From Zizania palustris (Eukaryota; Streptophyta; Magnoliopsida; Poales; Poaceae), in assembly GCA_019279435.1 (NCBI GenBank), contig JAAALK010000289.1:85715023-85779022 (forward strand): DNA of 64,000 nucleotides. Reading direction: 5' to 3'. A program made the translations under genes and the position numbers. Shown in pieces: positions 45,890 to 57,052 of this stretch. The notes below the pieces were generated by a model. That model had not been told where the DNA came from. It saw only the letters and a program-made list of their open reading frames with translations, and did not search any database. Within the stretch, counting starts at the first letter, position 1, and the number at the start of each line of letters is the position of its first letter.

Positions 45890-47047
45890 TCATTCATTTA
45901 GCTCACCGATGATCTGCTCCGGCGGATGCATTCTTTGAATACGAAGTGGTGCTTCTCTCTGTGACAGAATCTCCCCGTCAACTCTTGTCGAAGTTTTCTC
46001 CACACTCTCTGAAGTAGAATCTTCAGGTCCTCTTGTCGACGTGGTCGAAGCTTTTGGAGTCGCCGTAGAGGGAGGTAGTGGTACAACCTTAGGATCTTCA
46101 TCGTCTGATGGATCTTCTTCCTCAAAAAGCGTTTCACTCATATCGTGCTCACTTGCAAATTCAAAATTAGGGCTAACACATGTAGAAGTTTCATCAAAAT
46201 TTACATCACATGATTCAACCAATGTGTTAGTTTCAAGATTGAAAACACGATAAGAGTGTCCATGTAAAGAATAGCCCAAAAAGATCCCATCAGAAGCGTG
46301 TGATTTAAATTTGTCCAAATTACCTCGCTTTAGGATGAAGCAATGGCATCGAAACACTCTGAAGTGAGTGACCTTGGGCTTCCTCCCAAAGCGAAGTTCA
46401 TAAGAAGTCACATTCAGCAAAGAGCGCAAAAAGATCATGTTGGAGATGTAACATGTTGTACTCACGGCTTTAGCCCAAAATTTTCTAGTAGTCCTGTGCT
46501 CATTCAGCATCGTCCTAGCCATCTCCACAAGTGTACGATTTTTCCTCTCAACCACACCATTTTGTTGAGGGACTCTCAGTGCAAAAAACTGATGTTCAAT
46601 CCCATGTTCAAGGCAAAATTCTGCAAAAAAGCTATTTTTGAACTCGGTGCCATTGTCGCTTTGAATGGCTTTCATTGCACTAGGGAGTTCATTGAATAGC
46701 CTCAGTGCTAAGCTCCAAAAGTGTATGAACACTTCATCCTTGCTTACGAGAAAGAAAACCCAAGAGTAACGAGAATAGTCGTCAACCACAACAAGCACGT
46801 ACCATTTGCCACCTAAAGAGCTAAGCTGGGATGGACCAACTGTATCCATATGAAGAAGCTCGCCGAGTCGCTTAGTCATTACCATGTCTATGGGGTAATG
46901 CGAGGCAGCAACCATTTTTCCAAGATGACATGGAGCACAAATAAGGTTCTTCTCAAATTTTATCTCAGGCAATCCTCGGATGAGTCCTAGGGCACTCAAT
47001 CTCACAAGCAAATCAAAACTCATGTGCACTAGTCTCCTATGCCACAT
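45890..47047 (-). CDS. COP-C integrase, open 385-codon frame
   Basis: The longest intact domain in the window. MWHRRLVHMSFDLL opens the His-His-Cys-Cys zinc region, closed by LICAPCHLGK. The catalytic core has LLHMDTVGPSQLSSLGGKWY (first Asp), AIQSDNGTEFKNSFFAEF (second Asp) and QQNGVVERKNRTLVEMARTM (Glu). KPKVTHFRVFRCHCF and GIFLGYSLHGHSYRVFN follow, then an acidic Pro/Ser-rich extension that links to RT. The protein would insert element DNA into the chromosome. In a living element it is cut from the gag-pol polyprotein, so the ATG at 47047 is only the first Met of an open stretch and not a true start. Neighbouring domains are broken. Confidence 0.88.
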   Translation of the reverse strand: MWHRRLVHMSFDLLVRLSALGLIRGLPEIKFEKNLICAPCHLGKMVAASHYPIDMVMTKRLGELLHMDTVGPSQLSSLGGKWYVLVVVDDYSRYSWVFFLVSKDEVFIHFWSLALRLFNELPSAMKAIQSDNGTEFKNSFFAEFCLEHGIEHQFFALRVPQQNGVVERKNRTLVEMARTMLNEHRTTRKFWAKAVSTTCYISNMIFLRSLLNVTSYELRFGRKPKVTHFRVFRCHCFILKRGNLDKFKSHASDGIFLGYSLHGHSYRVFNLETNTLVESCDVNFDETSTCVSPNFEFASEHDMSETLFEEEDPSDDEDPKVVPLPPSTATPKASTTSTRGPEDSTSESVEKTSTRVDGEILSQREAPLRIQRMHPPEQIIGELNE

Positions 47048-47131
47048 CCAAAGCTCAGAAGATGGTTCAACTAAAAGACAATGAGAAGATCCAAAAGACT
47101 CAGTGAAATCAACTCCAAAAATTCTCCCTAC

Positions 47132-47497
47132 TCATAAGATTTTGCAAATAAAAATACCAGAAGAATCATGCACATAAGAGGCATCACGAGTGAAATGAAC
47201 CTCAAAACCCTCATCAAGCAATTGTGAAACAAAAAGCAAATTGTACCCTAAGTCCTCAACCAAAGCAACATTTGTGAGAGTGAAATTTTCATTAATTTTG
47301 ATCATACCTTTGACCTTCACTCTGCTTTTACGATTGTTTACAAATGTGATGCTTTCACGATGCCTGGCTGAGGTGAAGCTGGAGAACCATGAAGACTTCT
47401 CGGTCATGTGACGTGAACATCTAGAATCAATGATCCACTTGTACTCCAGCCTCCCATGACTCCCTAAGTAGAGACATAAAATCTCGAGACTCAGCAC
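47132..47497 (-). pseudogene. COP-C protease
   Basis: Copia aspartic protease. YKWIIDSRCSRHMTEKSS corresponds to the usual W-x-x-D-S-G-C-S-x-H-M, but the Gly of the D-S-G triad is Arg. Then NENFTLTNVALVEDLGYNLL and FVSQLLDEGFEVHFTRDAS, normal for the family. The frame is open for 121 codons, but a stop to the right separates it from gag and TAG codons lie between it and integrase. Probably inactive because of the triad change. Confidence 0.85.
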
Positions 47498-47582
47498 TGG
47501 GTTTAGAGATAAAATGCCTAGGTATCTAGCACTAAACTACCCGAGAAGTTGGTAAAGCAGGAGACTGTGAGTGATGAGAATC

Positions 47583-49857
47583 CTACTGCACATGAGGTCT
47601 CCTTGCAAATCGCTGAGGTCTCCTAAAATAATTTGGACTAAAATGCCTATGTGGTCTATCATCATACGAGGTACGATATACACCACGATGGGCATAGCCA
47701 CTCATATAACTGTAAGGAGCCTCATAATCAGTATAAGTATTATAATCATAGTCATGCATATCAAATGAAGGATAATCATGAAAATGTAAATCATGAGCAT
47801 GACGTTCATCTTTGATGCGTCTATAGCAAAAACCAATCAAATGACCTAAACGATGACAATAAGTGCAATGGAAAACTTTCTTGGGTGTAGGGTTATAGGT
47901 TTCTGGTGCGAACCTCACAGTTTTCCTAGGTTTTTGCTTGGAGTCTGTCTTGAGTGGTGGAATGATTATCTTTTTGGGTTGGGTAGGATTTTTGGCTTTT
48001 TGTGGTGTGTCTAACTGGGCTCTCTCTTTCTCAAGGGTGGTTGGTAGAGTGAACACAGTCTGGCTTGGGGTCCTAGATGAAGTCCTCTCATAACCTAACC
48101 CAAGAGCTAACCCTGTCTTGTCAGCGCACATTTTAGTTTTATCCAAAAGCAAATCCATTTTCCCTTTCCCCTTAGTGCATTTGTCTACCATGGAAAGCAG
48201 ATAATCATTCTCACACTTCGGCTTTTCTACTTGCTCTCTAGCAAAGCTGAGTTGGTCCTTAAGGGTGATGCAGGTGGGACACGCTGGCTGCACATCCTTA
48301 GAACACTTAGCACTCTCCAATCTAGCCTTAAGCTCATCGATATGCTTATCTCTCAGACTAACGCTTTCAATCAGTAAAGTGCAATTTAAGCATTCATCGA
48401 TGGCATCAGGACTAGACTCCACCACCAAGAGTTGCTTCTGAACATTTTCAAGTTTTTCAATGTTTTGAGCATGAATCAGACGCAACTGAGAAAGTTCTTC
48501 CATCACAAAAAGACATGACTCACAATCAGCAGTTTCAGATTTAGACTTTAACAAAGCAAGTTCAGTAATAAGAGATTCAATTTTAAGCTTTTGTTCTTTT
48601 CGTTCTTTAGCAACAAGTTTAAGTAGTCTATCTTGAGAAATAATAGCATCATGTAATTCATCGTTTTGAACAAGTAATTGATCAAGAGATAGACTAACCT
48701 CAGATGAGTCAAGCTCATTGCTGCTTTGCTTTTCGTTGGCCATGAAGCAGAGGTCGTTGAAGTCCTTCATCTTTTCCTTCTTCTCTTCATTCTTGCCTGG
48801 TTCATCTTCATCAGAACTTGGTTCTTCACTCGAGTTGTTGTTGATATCACTGAGTGCTGCCACGAAAGCTCTAGCCATCCTTTTCGCCACTTTTCCTCTT
48901 TTGCCTTTGTAAAATGGTTTTTTATCTCTTTTCTGATATTTTTGTTCATGTTATTTTTGTCTTTCAGTTTTGGGCAATTGGCTTTAATGTGATTTAGGTC
49001 ACCACACTCAAAACACCCTCGAGAGCCTCCTCTCCTCTGATCTCTTCTATCATTGTAGAACCTAGTGAACTTTTTGACTATAAGAGCAAGCTCTTCATCG
49101 TCCGATGTGTCCACTTGTTCCTTTGTGATAGAGACCAAAGAAGACAAGGAAAAACCCTAGACAAAGCACAAACACTAGACATGCTACATCCAGATGAGGT
49201 GCCACTGCCGGAACCAAAAACTAGTGCCATGGATTGTGGAAAAGAGTTCCCAATCCCAGAACGAGATGCCTTGGCAATCTCGGTGGACTTAAGCTTACTG
49301 AAGAGTTCATCGCATATCAAAGTATCAAAACTCGCAGACTTTTCAATGCTTGAGATCTTTACTTCCCATATGCTATGATCCAGAGCATAGAGAAGTTTGA
49401 TCGCTCGGTCATTATCAGAGTAAGCTAGCGTCCCAGTGTAGCGCAAGTTACTAACAATTCTGTCAAAGCAAGCAAACAAAGCATCTACAGATTCGCCAGG
49501 ACCTTGCATGAACATTTGGTACTCTTGATTATACATGCTCTGCCTTCTAGCCTTAATCTGCGATGTGCCCTCATGAAAAGTACTCAAGGTCGACTAGATT
49601 TCTCATGCAGTCCGAAGGTGCTGGACCCTGTCGAACTCATTGCGACTCAGACTGATAAAAAGAATGTTTATAGCCTTGCTATTACATTCATATTATGCCT
49701 TCTCAGTCTCTGAGGTACGATTGTCAGGAATCACATGCTGGGATGCAACAATGTCCCATATCGCACTTCTTTGGCTAAGCAAATAAGCCTCCATGCGAAC
49801 CTTCCAATAGGCATAACCTCGACCATCAAACATCGGAATCTTTGTGTTCTTATCCAT
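47583..49857 (-). pseudogene. COP-C gag
   Basis: The start at 49857 (MDKNTKIPMFDGRGYAYWK) lies about 45 bases after the PBS. The N-terminal domain is readable to 49078, with MSTFHEGTSQIKARRQSMY, GESVDALFACFDRIVSNL and TLICDELFSKLKSTE, and several stops before it. The first knuckle CFECGDLNHIKANC (48974-49015) is intact. After a frameshift, a 435-codon frame (48890-47583) encodes acidic Ser/Glu sequence, a long coiled coil with regularly spaced CxxC-like pairs, a second knuckle CTYCHRLGHLIGFC (47826-47867) and an Arg/His/Tyr-rich tail. This large gag is typical of SIRE/Maximus. Confidence 0.87.
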
Positions 49858-49903
49858 GTCGCCACAAGGATCACAAACCGGTTAAGGTCAACTAGTGATC
49901 TAA

Positions 49904-49918
49904 TCGGCTCTGATACCA
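49904..49918 (-). other. COP-C primer binding site
   Basis: The minus strand reads TGGTATCAGAGCCGA two bases after the LTR, complementary to initiator-Met tRNA. Confidence 0.93.
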
Positions 49919-49920
49919 AT

Positions 49921-50310
49921 TGTGGGATTGGAATGGTGACTAGAGGGGGGTGAATAGGCGCCTCAACACTTTCTTTCGAATGTGATGGCCTAGTCAAATC
50001 ACCAAATGCAGCTCTAAACACAATACAACTCAATTTAAATATTGTTTAGTCGATGAATATCAACACACTTCACTCAAGAATGCAAATCAAATTTGGAGAA
50101 GAGAGTCAACTTGAAGTCTCAACACTTTTGAAATATTCTGGATGATGAATAGTGACAATAACTTTCAAAACGATTCAGAAATCAGATTATGGTTCAATTT
50201 TTAGTCTTCAATTTCTGAACATGTTTAATTTCAGCACACCAGTTTCAGATTAGTATCACAAGGATTTACTTGCTGGAAAGCAGGAAAAGCTAGACGATGA
50301 ACAATACTGT
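49921..50310 (-). repeat. COP-C 5' LTR, part 1
   Basis: First 390 bases (plus-strand order) of the LTR, starting TGTGGGATTGGAATGG. It matches 40782 onwards. Interrupted at 50310 by TAT-E with target ACTGT. Confidence 0.9.
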
Positions 50311-50751
50311 TGTTGGCGTAAAATATTATGCTAACAGGTTCTCGAAGATTAAGAACTAACAAACGAAGAGTTTGTGAAGCGGACTATTTCGAGCCTCTGA
50401 ATAGGATAATAGCTCGAAGTAGTTGAAAGTGTTGTATTGAATATCTGAGTATTCGATGCCTATTACAGGGTAAGAATGGGGGTATTTATAGGGAAACTAT
50501 TTCGGTACCCCTAAGAGGGTTAAAATGATAAAAGACTAATCTAATTAGAAAGAAGATAAGTCTTCTATTCTTGCTGGCCGCTATGCGCTCCGAAGATTGA
50601 ACCTTCGAAGTTGTACTTAGAATAGAAGTCTGTCGGATTCTCCGAGCTAGATCATACGCGAGGCCGGAGTTAAGTCTTGGACTTCAGTCTAGTAAATTGT
50701 CTTTGTCTTATAACCTTAAAGACCCTGGGGATGAAGTATTTTCCCCCAACA
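50311..50751 (-). repeat. TAT-E 3' LTR
   Basis: TGTTGGCGTAAAATATTATG to TTTTCCCCCAACA, 441 bases. Compared with the other LTR it lacks about 54 bases after the TATA region (near 50495). Flanked left by ACTGT, right by the polypurine tract (minus-strand GTATTCAAGGGGCTAC). Confidence 0.92.
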
Positions 50752-51083
50752 GTAGCCCCTTGAATACGCTTCTCCGAGTGATCTGTAAAGTTAGGGAAGC
50801 AGTATACGCAAGAAATATATCCATGCTTAGGGGCTTAGTAAAATATACCAACCTTGGAAGTATTCAGAAATTTACAATCTTTGAATTGACTTCCATGCGA
50901 AGGTATCATCAGAGCAGCTCCAAAAATAATCTTTGCGAAGCTGAAAAGACCATTAGACTCACAAAAATAGCCGTTATCCTTTTTCCTTGGAACGAGTTAT
51001 GACATCACTTCGTTTTTGGAAAAGGTAACGGTACAGAAGACGGAATGACATGTATGAATTGTAAAATGCTTTTGAATACATGC
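50752..51083. other. TAT-E antisense gene upstream region
   Basis: No gene. Holds the polypurine tract at its left end and then about 300 bases upstream of the antisense TATA box. The first 90 bases are similar to the same place in TAT-F (both have CTTCTCC...GATCTGTAA and AGTATACGCAAGAAA), so this interval is conserved between elements and may be part of the promoter. Confidence 0.6.
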
Positions 51084-51092
51084 TATAAATAG
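51084..51092 (+). promoter_or_regulatory. TATA box of TAT-E antisense gene
   Basis: GCTATAAATAGAGG in plus sense, 105 bases before the ATG at 51189. TAT-F has the same box in the same place. Confidence 0.72.
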
Positions 51093-51188
51093 AGGGACAA
51101 GGATGCGTTTGAGATACTTTACTCAATGCTCCCGCATTGTTCCTCTTCCTGCTTTTTGAGCTCCAGTTTCAAACTCTCACCTTCTTCA

Positions 51189-53802
51189 ATGGCGAAGACC
51201 AGTCACAAGGCTCCCGTCCTTGCTTCGACCCTGGCCAGGCAGCAAGCTATGGTGGCCGCAGCAGCGGCAGCGCCTACGGGCAACCCTCATCCAGCTGGTC
51301 CTCATGACCTTCTCCCAGCATCTTCTAAGTATTCTGACCAATCGTACATCCTAGGACCTTCAACCTGCACGAAGAAATCCATCATGGTGGCGATTGCAGG
51401 GAAGATTAGTCTGGGGATCAAGATTCGTCAACCCGGCCAAGAAGCAATCCCTTCTCTTTCGAACTAGAGCACATCCGAGCCGGGTACCAAGAAGAGGAAA
51501 GCTGAAGTGGGGACCTCAGCGCTGACCAAGAGACCCGTGAAGAAGGTGGCCTGAAAGCCGAAGTTCGTCACTCCTTCCAAATCCCCTACTTCGTCTTCGG
51601 AGTCATCTGAAGATGAAGGACAAGTAGAAATACTGAGGGAGTTCAAAGCCCTCATTACTAGGGATGAAGGGGTACAAACAGAGGTTGAAGTCCACGCCGA
51701 GGGCGACGCGGCGGCCGTGCCTGTTGCAAAGGACAACCTCGAGCAGGAAGAGACTCAAAATGTCCTGTCTAGCCAAGAAGCCCCTGCTGCTAGATAAGGC
51801 AGAGTCGGGACGACGAATGATCAAGTCTCGGCTCTGTTCAAAGTAATATCTGTCGTTGTTGGAGAGGTTTTGGAAGCTAATCCTTTTGTCCCAAGCTCAG
51901 AGTCTAAAGAGGACTTCGAAGAGGCGTTTTAGACTCTGAGTAGTCCCGTGCTCATCCGGCAAAAGAACGTCGAAGGTAAACTTTAGTAGAGTACTTTTTC
52001 TTTCTTTTTGTGTCCTGCAAAATTTATGCAATATATCATACCTTTGTCCTTTACAAGATCAACTCCCATGGAGATGAACCCTGCCACGAAGACTGCGCTA
52101 GAGGCTTCGAAATCTTCGAAGCCAATCCTGGAGGTTGCCATGAAGATGGGGCCTGGGAAAGGTAAAGGCAAGGGGGAACCTTTGCCTGCTCCGACTTCGG
52201 GATGGACCCCATCGGAGTCTACCTACGGAGGCCAATGCACAGAAGGGGGCCAATCTACGGAAGTCTCCAAAGATGCGACGCTATGCTCCGGCCCTTTTCT
52301 GAGCGAAGATGATCATAGATCCTTGTCAAGGCTCCCCTCCTAGCTCCTTTTCTGGAGCGAAGGACTACACTTTGGACTTTTGTAGAGCCTTTGTCTTGGG
52401 CTAGTCGTGAGGTTGGGGAGACCGACTTGGTAGCCATTCTCGGGGAAGCTGAGGGGTCGGAGTTGGACACGGCCTTGGAGCGGGCAGCCTATCAGGTATG
52501 AAGTATATGCAACAACAGAGTTAGTTTAAACATGAAAATAGTTTGCTTACATTTCTCTTTTCTTCCTTCGCAGCAAATAGTCTTGGCCCGAGGTGTGGCC
52601 GTATCAAATGAGCGGGAGTGTAACTGACTCAAGGAGAAGATAACGGCTCTTCAGGGGAGTCTCGTTAGCTCCGAGATTTGGACCTCTAGCTTGGACGAAA
52701 TGGTGGCCGTAGAAAGGAAAGCCAGACTTGGCTTGGAGGCTGCCAACCACAAGCTTGAAGCTGAACAGATCGTGCTTCGGGCCGAAGTGGAAAAACTGCG
52801 GAGGGAGCAGGAAACTGTAGGGGCTGAGCTAGTCAAGCTCTGAGAGGAGCAGTTGAAGTTGACAGAGGAGGCCAACAACGTACTCGAACAAAAGAATTCT
52901 TTGATTACGGAGGCACCTAGGCTCTCATCCTTGACAGACGAGCTGTCTGTGTCGAAGAATGCTTTATCCGAAGACAAGGCGAAGTGTGAGAAGGTAGCCT
53001 TAGAAACCATGGACAACCTTCAGGGCGTCCTGGAGTACTTTGGAACTTCTTGGACTTTACCTTCGACCAGCGATGTCCCTCTGATGTGAAGATTAAAGAT
53101 GATCCAAGCAGCAACGAAGACTATGAAGACAGCGGATACTAGGTATGGAGAGATCTCCGGCCAAGTAGCTGCTCTCGGACTGCTTCACTACTATGAGGAT
53201 TTAAGGCTATCCATAGCACCAGAACCAGAGGCAACTCCTGTCAACTTCGGTGATGATCGACTCTTAACTCCTTCCATCGATGTGGCTATAGCTTGGGAAG
53301 CCTTCCAACCGTCTTGGAGAGCTGAAGGTCAATCGACGATCAAGACATGGATTGATGAAGGACTTCGCCAAAAGCAAGTGCGGTCACAACCTTCGAGCAG
53401 CCAGCCTCCTTTGGACCCGAAGGTCTAGTTCTCCTTAGGGCCCCGATTATGTAAAAACATATGCTTTTATCCTTTATGAATGAAAAGACTTATTTGGAAA
53501 TGTTTTAGGCTTTCCAACCTTTTTTGGATGATCTCGAAGTGCTAGAGGTTAACGAAGAGCTTTGCCTGATATGGGCTACCTTTGAAGCTCTAAGACCTCA
53601 CAAATGCCCTCGATTTTCAATTCATCGGGGAAGCTCCGGTGAAGTTATGCCTGATATATGTAAAGAAGTATTATCTTATATTAAGATGGAGGAAAAAGAA
53701 GTTAGTTTAGAACCTTCATGTTCTGAAGACATTGAATGGTCTGAAGAAGAAAATACTGCCGAAGAGCAAGTAGAAAGAAGCTATGAACAACATCGAAGCT
53801 AG
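51189..53802 (+). pseudogene. TAT-E antisense gene
   Basis: Start at 51189 (MAKTSHKAPVLASTLARQQA), an Ala run, then GPHDLLPASSKYSDQSYILG and EGKIS-like sequence as in TAT-F. At about 51465 the frame jumps straight to TSEPGTKKRKAEVGTSA, so the conserved VFEAFFEAGL...FEWALRAEGCEGR domain of the TAT-F copy is deleted. An acidic SSSESSEDEG region follows. Proposed introns are 51976-52057 and 52496-52573, both GT...AG. The next exon is a coiled coil (SSLDEMVAVERKARLGLEA, LRAEVEKLRREQETVGAELV), then an open frame 53099-53425 (ISGQVAALGLLHYYEDLRLS) and a tail 53524-53802 (PRFSIHRGSSGEVMPDI, acidic end). A few TAG/TGA stops are present. Function unknown; a basic motif and coiled coil would suit a nuclear DNA- or protein-binding role, which is inference. 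Confidence 0.75.
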
Positions 53803-54760
53803 AAAGAAGCCGCGAACGATTTTGGACCTGGGCCGAACTTCGAAGGATTTTCGAGCTTCCAAAGGCGGGAAGAGGGTTAAACGTATGGTTATTAAAACTA
53901 CTGGCTCCGGAACAAGTCGCCTTTGAAGTCGTACTAGTTTTAACAGTAGCTCTAGGGATCGAAGAGGTCTTCGTTTCCTTCTTGGTATAGACACAAATTT
54001 TTCTTGATGTAATGTAATTTGTTTGAATGATAAAGATTAAAGTTTCAAAATTGTCTCCCTACTTCCCAGCCCCTCTTTGGGTGTAATCAACTTCGAAATT
54101 TGGTCGAAGGTAGTAACGCACAACAAAGATAACATTAGTTAGGAGCACAATTTGGGAGGCTCAAAGCCCCTTATCATTTTAAAGATTGACTAGGCTCAAA
54201 AATGGTCACTAATGACCTCGAAAATGTTTTCGACTCTACTAATTCGTAGTTTGAAAACTGGTAACTTAGTACCTTTTTGTTTGAATGTAGTCACTTCATA
54301 CTCTTTTTCGGATACCTTAGCATCCGATAAAAATGGACACTTTGGACTCTTTTTACAGACGTTTCAAGCTATTAGCTCGAAGTATGTTCTGTTTGGCCTC
54401 CTTCAGCTCTTTTTATGGATGCTATCAAACCGGTGGTTTGGAATCCGCTTAGTGGTCTCCTTGGACTCTTTTTACGGATGCTTTCAAGCCGGAGCTTGGA
54501 ATACATATTATTTGGTCTCCTCGGACTCTTTTTATGGATGCTTTCAAGCCGGTGGCTTGGAATCCATTTTTTCTATGACTTTCCCGCCTCGTCGGAAGCG
54601 GTGGTTCGAAGTCCGTAAAATTGGTTCAAATGAATGACACTTCCTTCACAACCGACTCCGTTCCTCTAGTGCGTCCACTAGAAGTAGGGAGTGTTTGAGA
54701 GGTAGGCATTATCTGAACCATGAGCTTTATTTATTCAGAAGGTATTAACAGATGATTACA
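53803..54760. other. TAT-E spacer between antisense gene and integrase
   Basis: No convincing gene. The two coding strands face each other here: the antisense gene ends from the left and integrase from the right. Near 53460 and 54010 are AT-rich stretches (ATGAATGAAAAG, ATGTAATGTAATTTG) that could hold 3' ends of the antisense transcript. Contains a 60-base tandem repeat. Confidence 0.55.
54340..54580 (+). repeat. 60-bp tandem repeat in TAT-E
   Basis: The block GGACTCTTTTTA(C/T)GGATGC, followed by TTTCAAGCCGG and GGCTTGGAAT, recurs with starts near 54414, 54474 and 54533, plus a degraded copy before. It keeps a reading frame of repeated YGCFQAG peptides, which I regard as a by-product of the period. 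Confidence 0.8.
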
Positions 54761-54769
54761 AGGAGCCCC

Positions 54770-55200
54770 TATGCAAAATATCGCTTCAGGTGCTCCGCAT
54801 GCTAGGCATGCTTGAACTCTTTACATTCTAAATTAGCTAGCTTAAAAGAACTAGGGCATCCTTAACGTAGAATGATATATGGACCTTCCCACTTATTTCC
54901 TAATTTCCCTGGTGCTATGATGCTTCACAGAACTTCCTGAAGGGTTATGCATCAAATTGGGACCCATTGTCAATTGTGAGCTATCGAGGCACTCCGAACT
55001 TGCATATAATATTCATCCAAAAGAATTTTTGTACATTATTTGAAGTGGTAGCTGTGAGGGGTTCTGCTTCGACCCACTTGGAAAAATATTCAATTGCTAC
55101 CACTGCAAATTTCAGACTTCCTTTTGCTACTGGGAAGGGGCCAATGAAATCCATGCCCCATCTGGCCATGGGCCAAACTGGAGTAATAACTTTTCAAGGT
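54770..55200 (-). pseudogene. TAT-E integrase remnant
   Basis: Only part of integrase is left. ARWGMDFIGPFPVAKGSLKF, EYFSKWVEAEPLTATTSNN and FGVPR (55169-54981) give the first Asp region and lead to the second (TIDNGSQFD, about 54950). Compared with TAT-D, the zinc region and everything back to the second RNase H is missing (junction about 55195). A second deletion near 54918 joins FRKFCEA to the C-terminal part (GKLGNKWEGPYI-like), removing the Glu region. It cannot be active. Confidence 0.85.
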
Positions 55201-55990
55201 GCAGATGCCGGACTTGAAAACTTTTGTCAACGTGCCCTGATACAATTTGAGAATCTGTTTTGAAAACAACTCTTGTAGCACCAAGAGCACATGCTTTTCG
55301 GAGTCCTAACAAAATTCCCTCGTACTCCGCTATATTATTGGTGGACATAAAGTTGAGCCTTGTGGAGTACATCGCTCTTTGCCCTAAAGGAGAAATTATC
55401 ACTACTCCAATGCTTGCTCCGGATGCTTGAAAAGCTCCATCGGAGTATATGGTCCAAATTCCTTCGCTTGATTTTTCTAGAGCCCATATTGAGGATGGAG
55501 TCCATTCTGCTACAAAATCTGCCACCACTTGTGACTTGATTGCTATCCTTACTACAAAGGAGATGCCGAAGGGTGCTAGCTTGACGGCCCATTTTCCAAT
55601 TCTCCCCGTAGAATCTTTACTTCGGAGCATATCTCCCAAAGGATAAGAAGTTAGTACAATTACATTATGCGCTAAAAAATAATATCGTAATTTCCTTGAC
55701 GCTATTATCAGAGCATAAGTGAACTTCTCAAGCTCATAATATCTTGTTTTTGCTATAGATAAAGCTTCAGATACAAAATATACTGGATTCTGCACCAACT
55801 TCCCATTGAAATCAACTTCTCTAACAAGGACTGCACTAACAGCGTAGCCAGTAGCTGCGAGGTAAAGAAGAAATGTTTCATCTGCGACGGGCACAGTGAG
55901 TGTTGTGAGGTTGCTGAGATAATTTTTAATATCATTAAAACTCTTTTGTCATTCCAGTGTCCATGCAAAATCTCTGGACCCTTTTAATGC
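55201..55990 (-). pseudogene. TAT-E RNase H and second RNase H (partial)
   Basis: The minus-strand frame 55894-55127 is open for 255 codons across both domains: LLYLAATGYAVSAVLVREVD and KTRYYELEKFTYALIIASRK, then AEWTPSSIWALEKSSEGIWT, IYSDGAFQASGASIG and KTDSQIVSGHVDKSFQVRH. It keeps the Trp that is a stop in TAT-D at 35488. After VRHLHLE the frame runs out of phase into integrase because of the deletion at about 55195, so the last Asp of the second domain is gone. Confidence 0.87.
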
Positions 55991-56760
55991 TTTGAATATG
56001 GGTAGGCTTCATTCTGCGGACCTTGCTAAAAATCTATTGAGTGCTGCAAGGTGCCCAGTAAGCTTCTTTACCTATTTTAAATTCTCCAGCGGAGCCATTC
56101 TTTATAATGCAATTATCTTAGTAGGGCTAGCTTCAATTTCTCTACTCGAAACTAGATACCCTAGCAACTTTCTAGCTTGAGCCCCAAAGATACATTTTTC
56201 GGGGTTGAGGCGGACTCCACACGCGCGGAGGCCCTGAAATGTTTCCGCTAAGTCTAGGCTATGCTGGTGCTTTAAAGCACTCTTTATTACAATATCATCC
56301 ATATAGGCTTCTACATTGCGGCCTATTTGGTGACCTAGAGCCTTAGCAATTAATCTCGAAAAGGTTGCCCCGGCATTTCTCAAGCCAAAGGGCATTCTTA
56401 CATAGTAGAAGACTCCCGGAGGAGTTACGGAGCTTGTTTTGATTTCATCTTCGCGCTTTAACCATATTTGATGATAACAAGAATACACGTCGAGGAAGCT
56501 TAATAACTCCGAACCAGTAGTGGAGTCAACTAATTGATCTATTCGGGGCATGTGGTAGGGGTCACGTGGGCATGCTTTATTCAAAGATGTAAAATCAATA
56601 CACATGCGCCACTTTTCGGAGGATTTCTTTTTGACGAAGACTGGGTTAGCTAGCCACTCTGTATGATCTACTTCCCTGATAATCCCAGCCTTCAATAATT
56701 TCTCTACTTCTGCCTTAGCAAGACTTGCTCTTTCTACCGATAACTTTTGAAGCCCCTAGC
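55991..56760 (-). pseudogene. TAT-E reverse transcriptase
   Basis: The frame 56695-56102 is open for 197 codons with all central RT motifs: GIIREVDHTEWLANPVFVKK, WRMCIDFTSLNKACPRD, FLDVYSCYHQIWLKREDE, MPFGLRNAGATFSRLIAKAL, YMDDIVIKSALKHQH and LNPEKCIFGAQARKLLGYLV. The catalytic YMDD is intact. Frameshifts on both sides separate it from protease and RNase H. This is the best-preserved Tat RT in the window. Confidence 0.9.
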
Positions 56761-57050
56761 AAACAGGTTGAACCCTTGGGTTTACAAGCAAGCTGTGCTC
56801 AATGATATCTCGACTAACTCCTGGAATGTCTTCATCAGACCAGGCAAAGACATCCAAGTTTTCTTCGACTACGTTTTCCAACGAAGTAGCGATTTCCAAA
56901 GGCAAATCTTTGCCGAACTGAAAGGAATAGTCTTTTGTTGTCTTTTACAATAATCTTCATTACGATTTCTCCTTCGGGACTTGGCCTTGGGAAGGATTTT
57001 TTCGAAGATTCACTTGAAGTAGGGATATCCTCCAAATTTCCTTGCACATT
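56761..57050 (-). other. TAT-E protease-RT linker
   Basis: Minus-strand lead-in to RT, readable as PSPEGEIVMKIIVKDNK and a DVFAWSDEDIPG-like stretch with HSLLVNPRVQPV before RT. Broken frames; no separate gene. Confidence 0.6.
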
Positions 57051-57052
57051 AT

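Noticed and set aside
49904..49918. tRNA gene fragment
   Set aside because: The match to initiator-Met tRNA is limited to the PBS; no cloverleaf around it.
51464..51736. 90-codon minus-strand Ser/Thr-rich frame
   Set aside because: Shadow of the acidic Ser/Glu part of the plus-strand antisense gene.
54212..54637. 141-codon plus-strand frame with repeated YGCFQAG and hydrophobic stretches, like a small membrane protein
   Set aside because: It is a translation of the 60-bp tandem repeat in the TAT-E spacer; period divisible by three keeps the frame open. No homologue or promoter.
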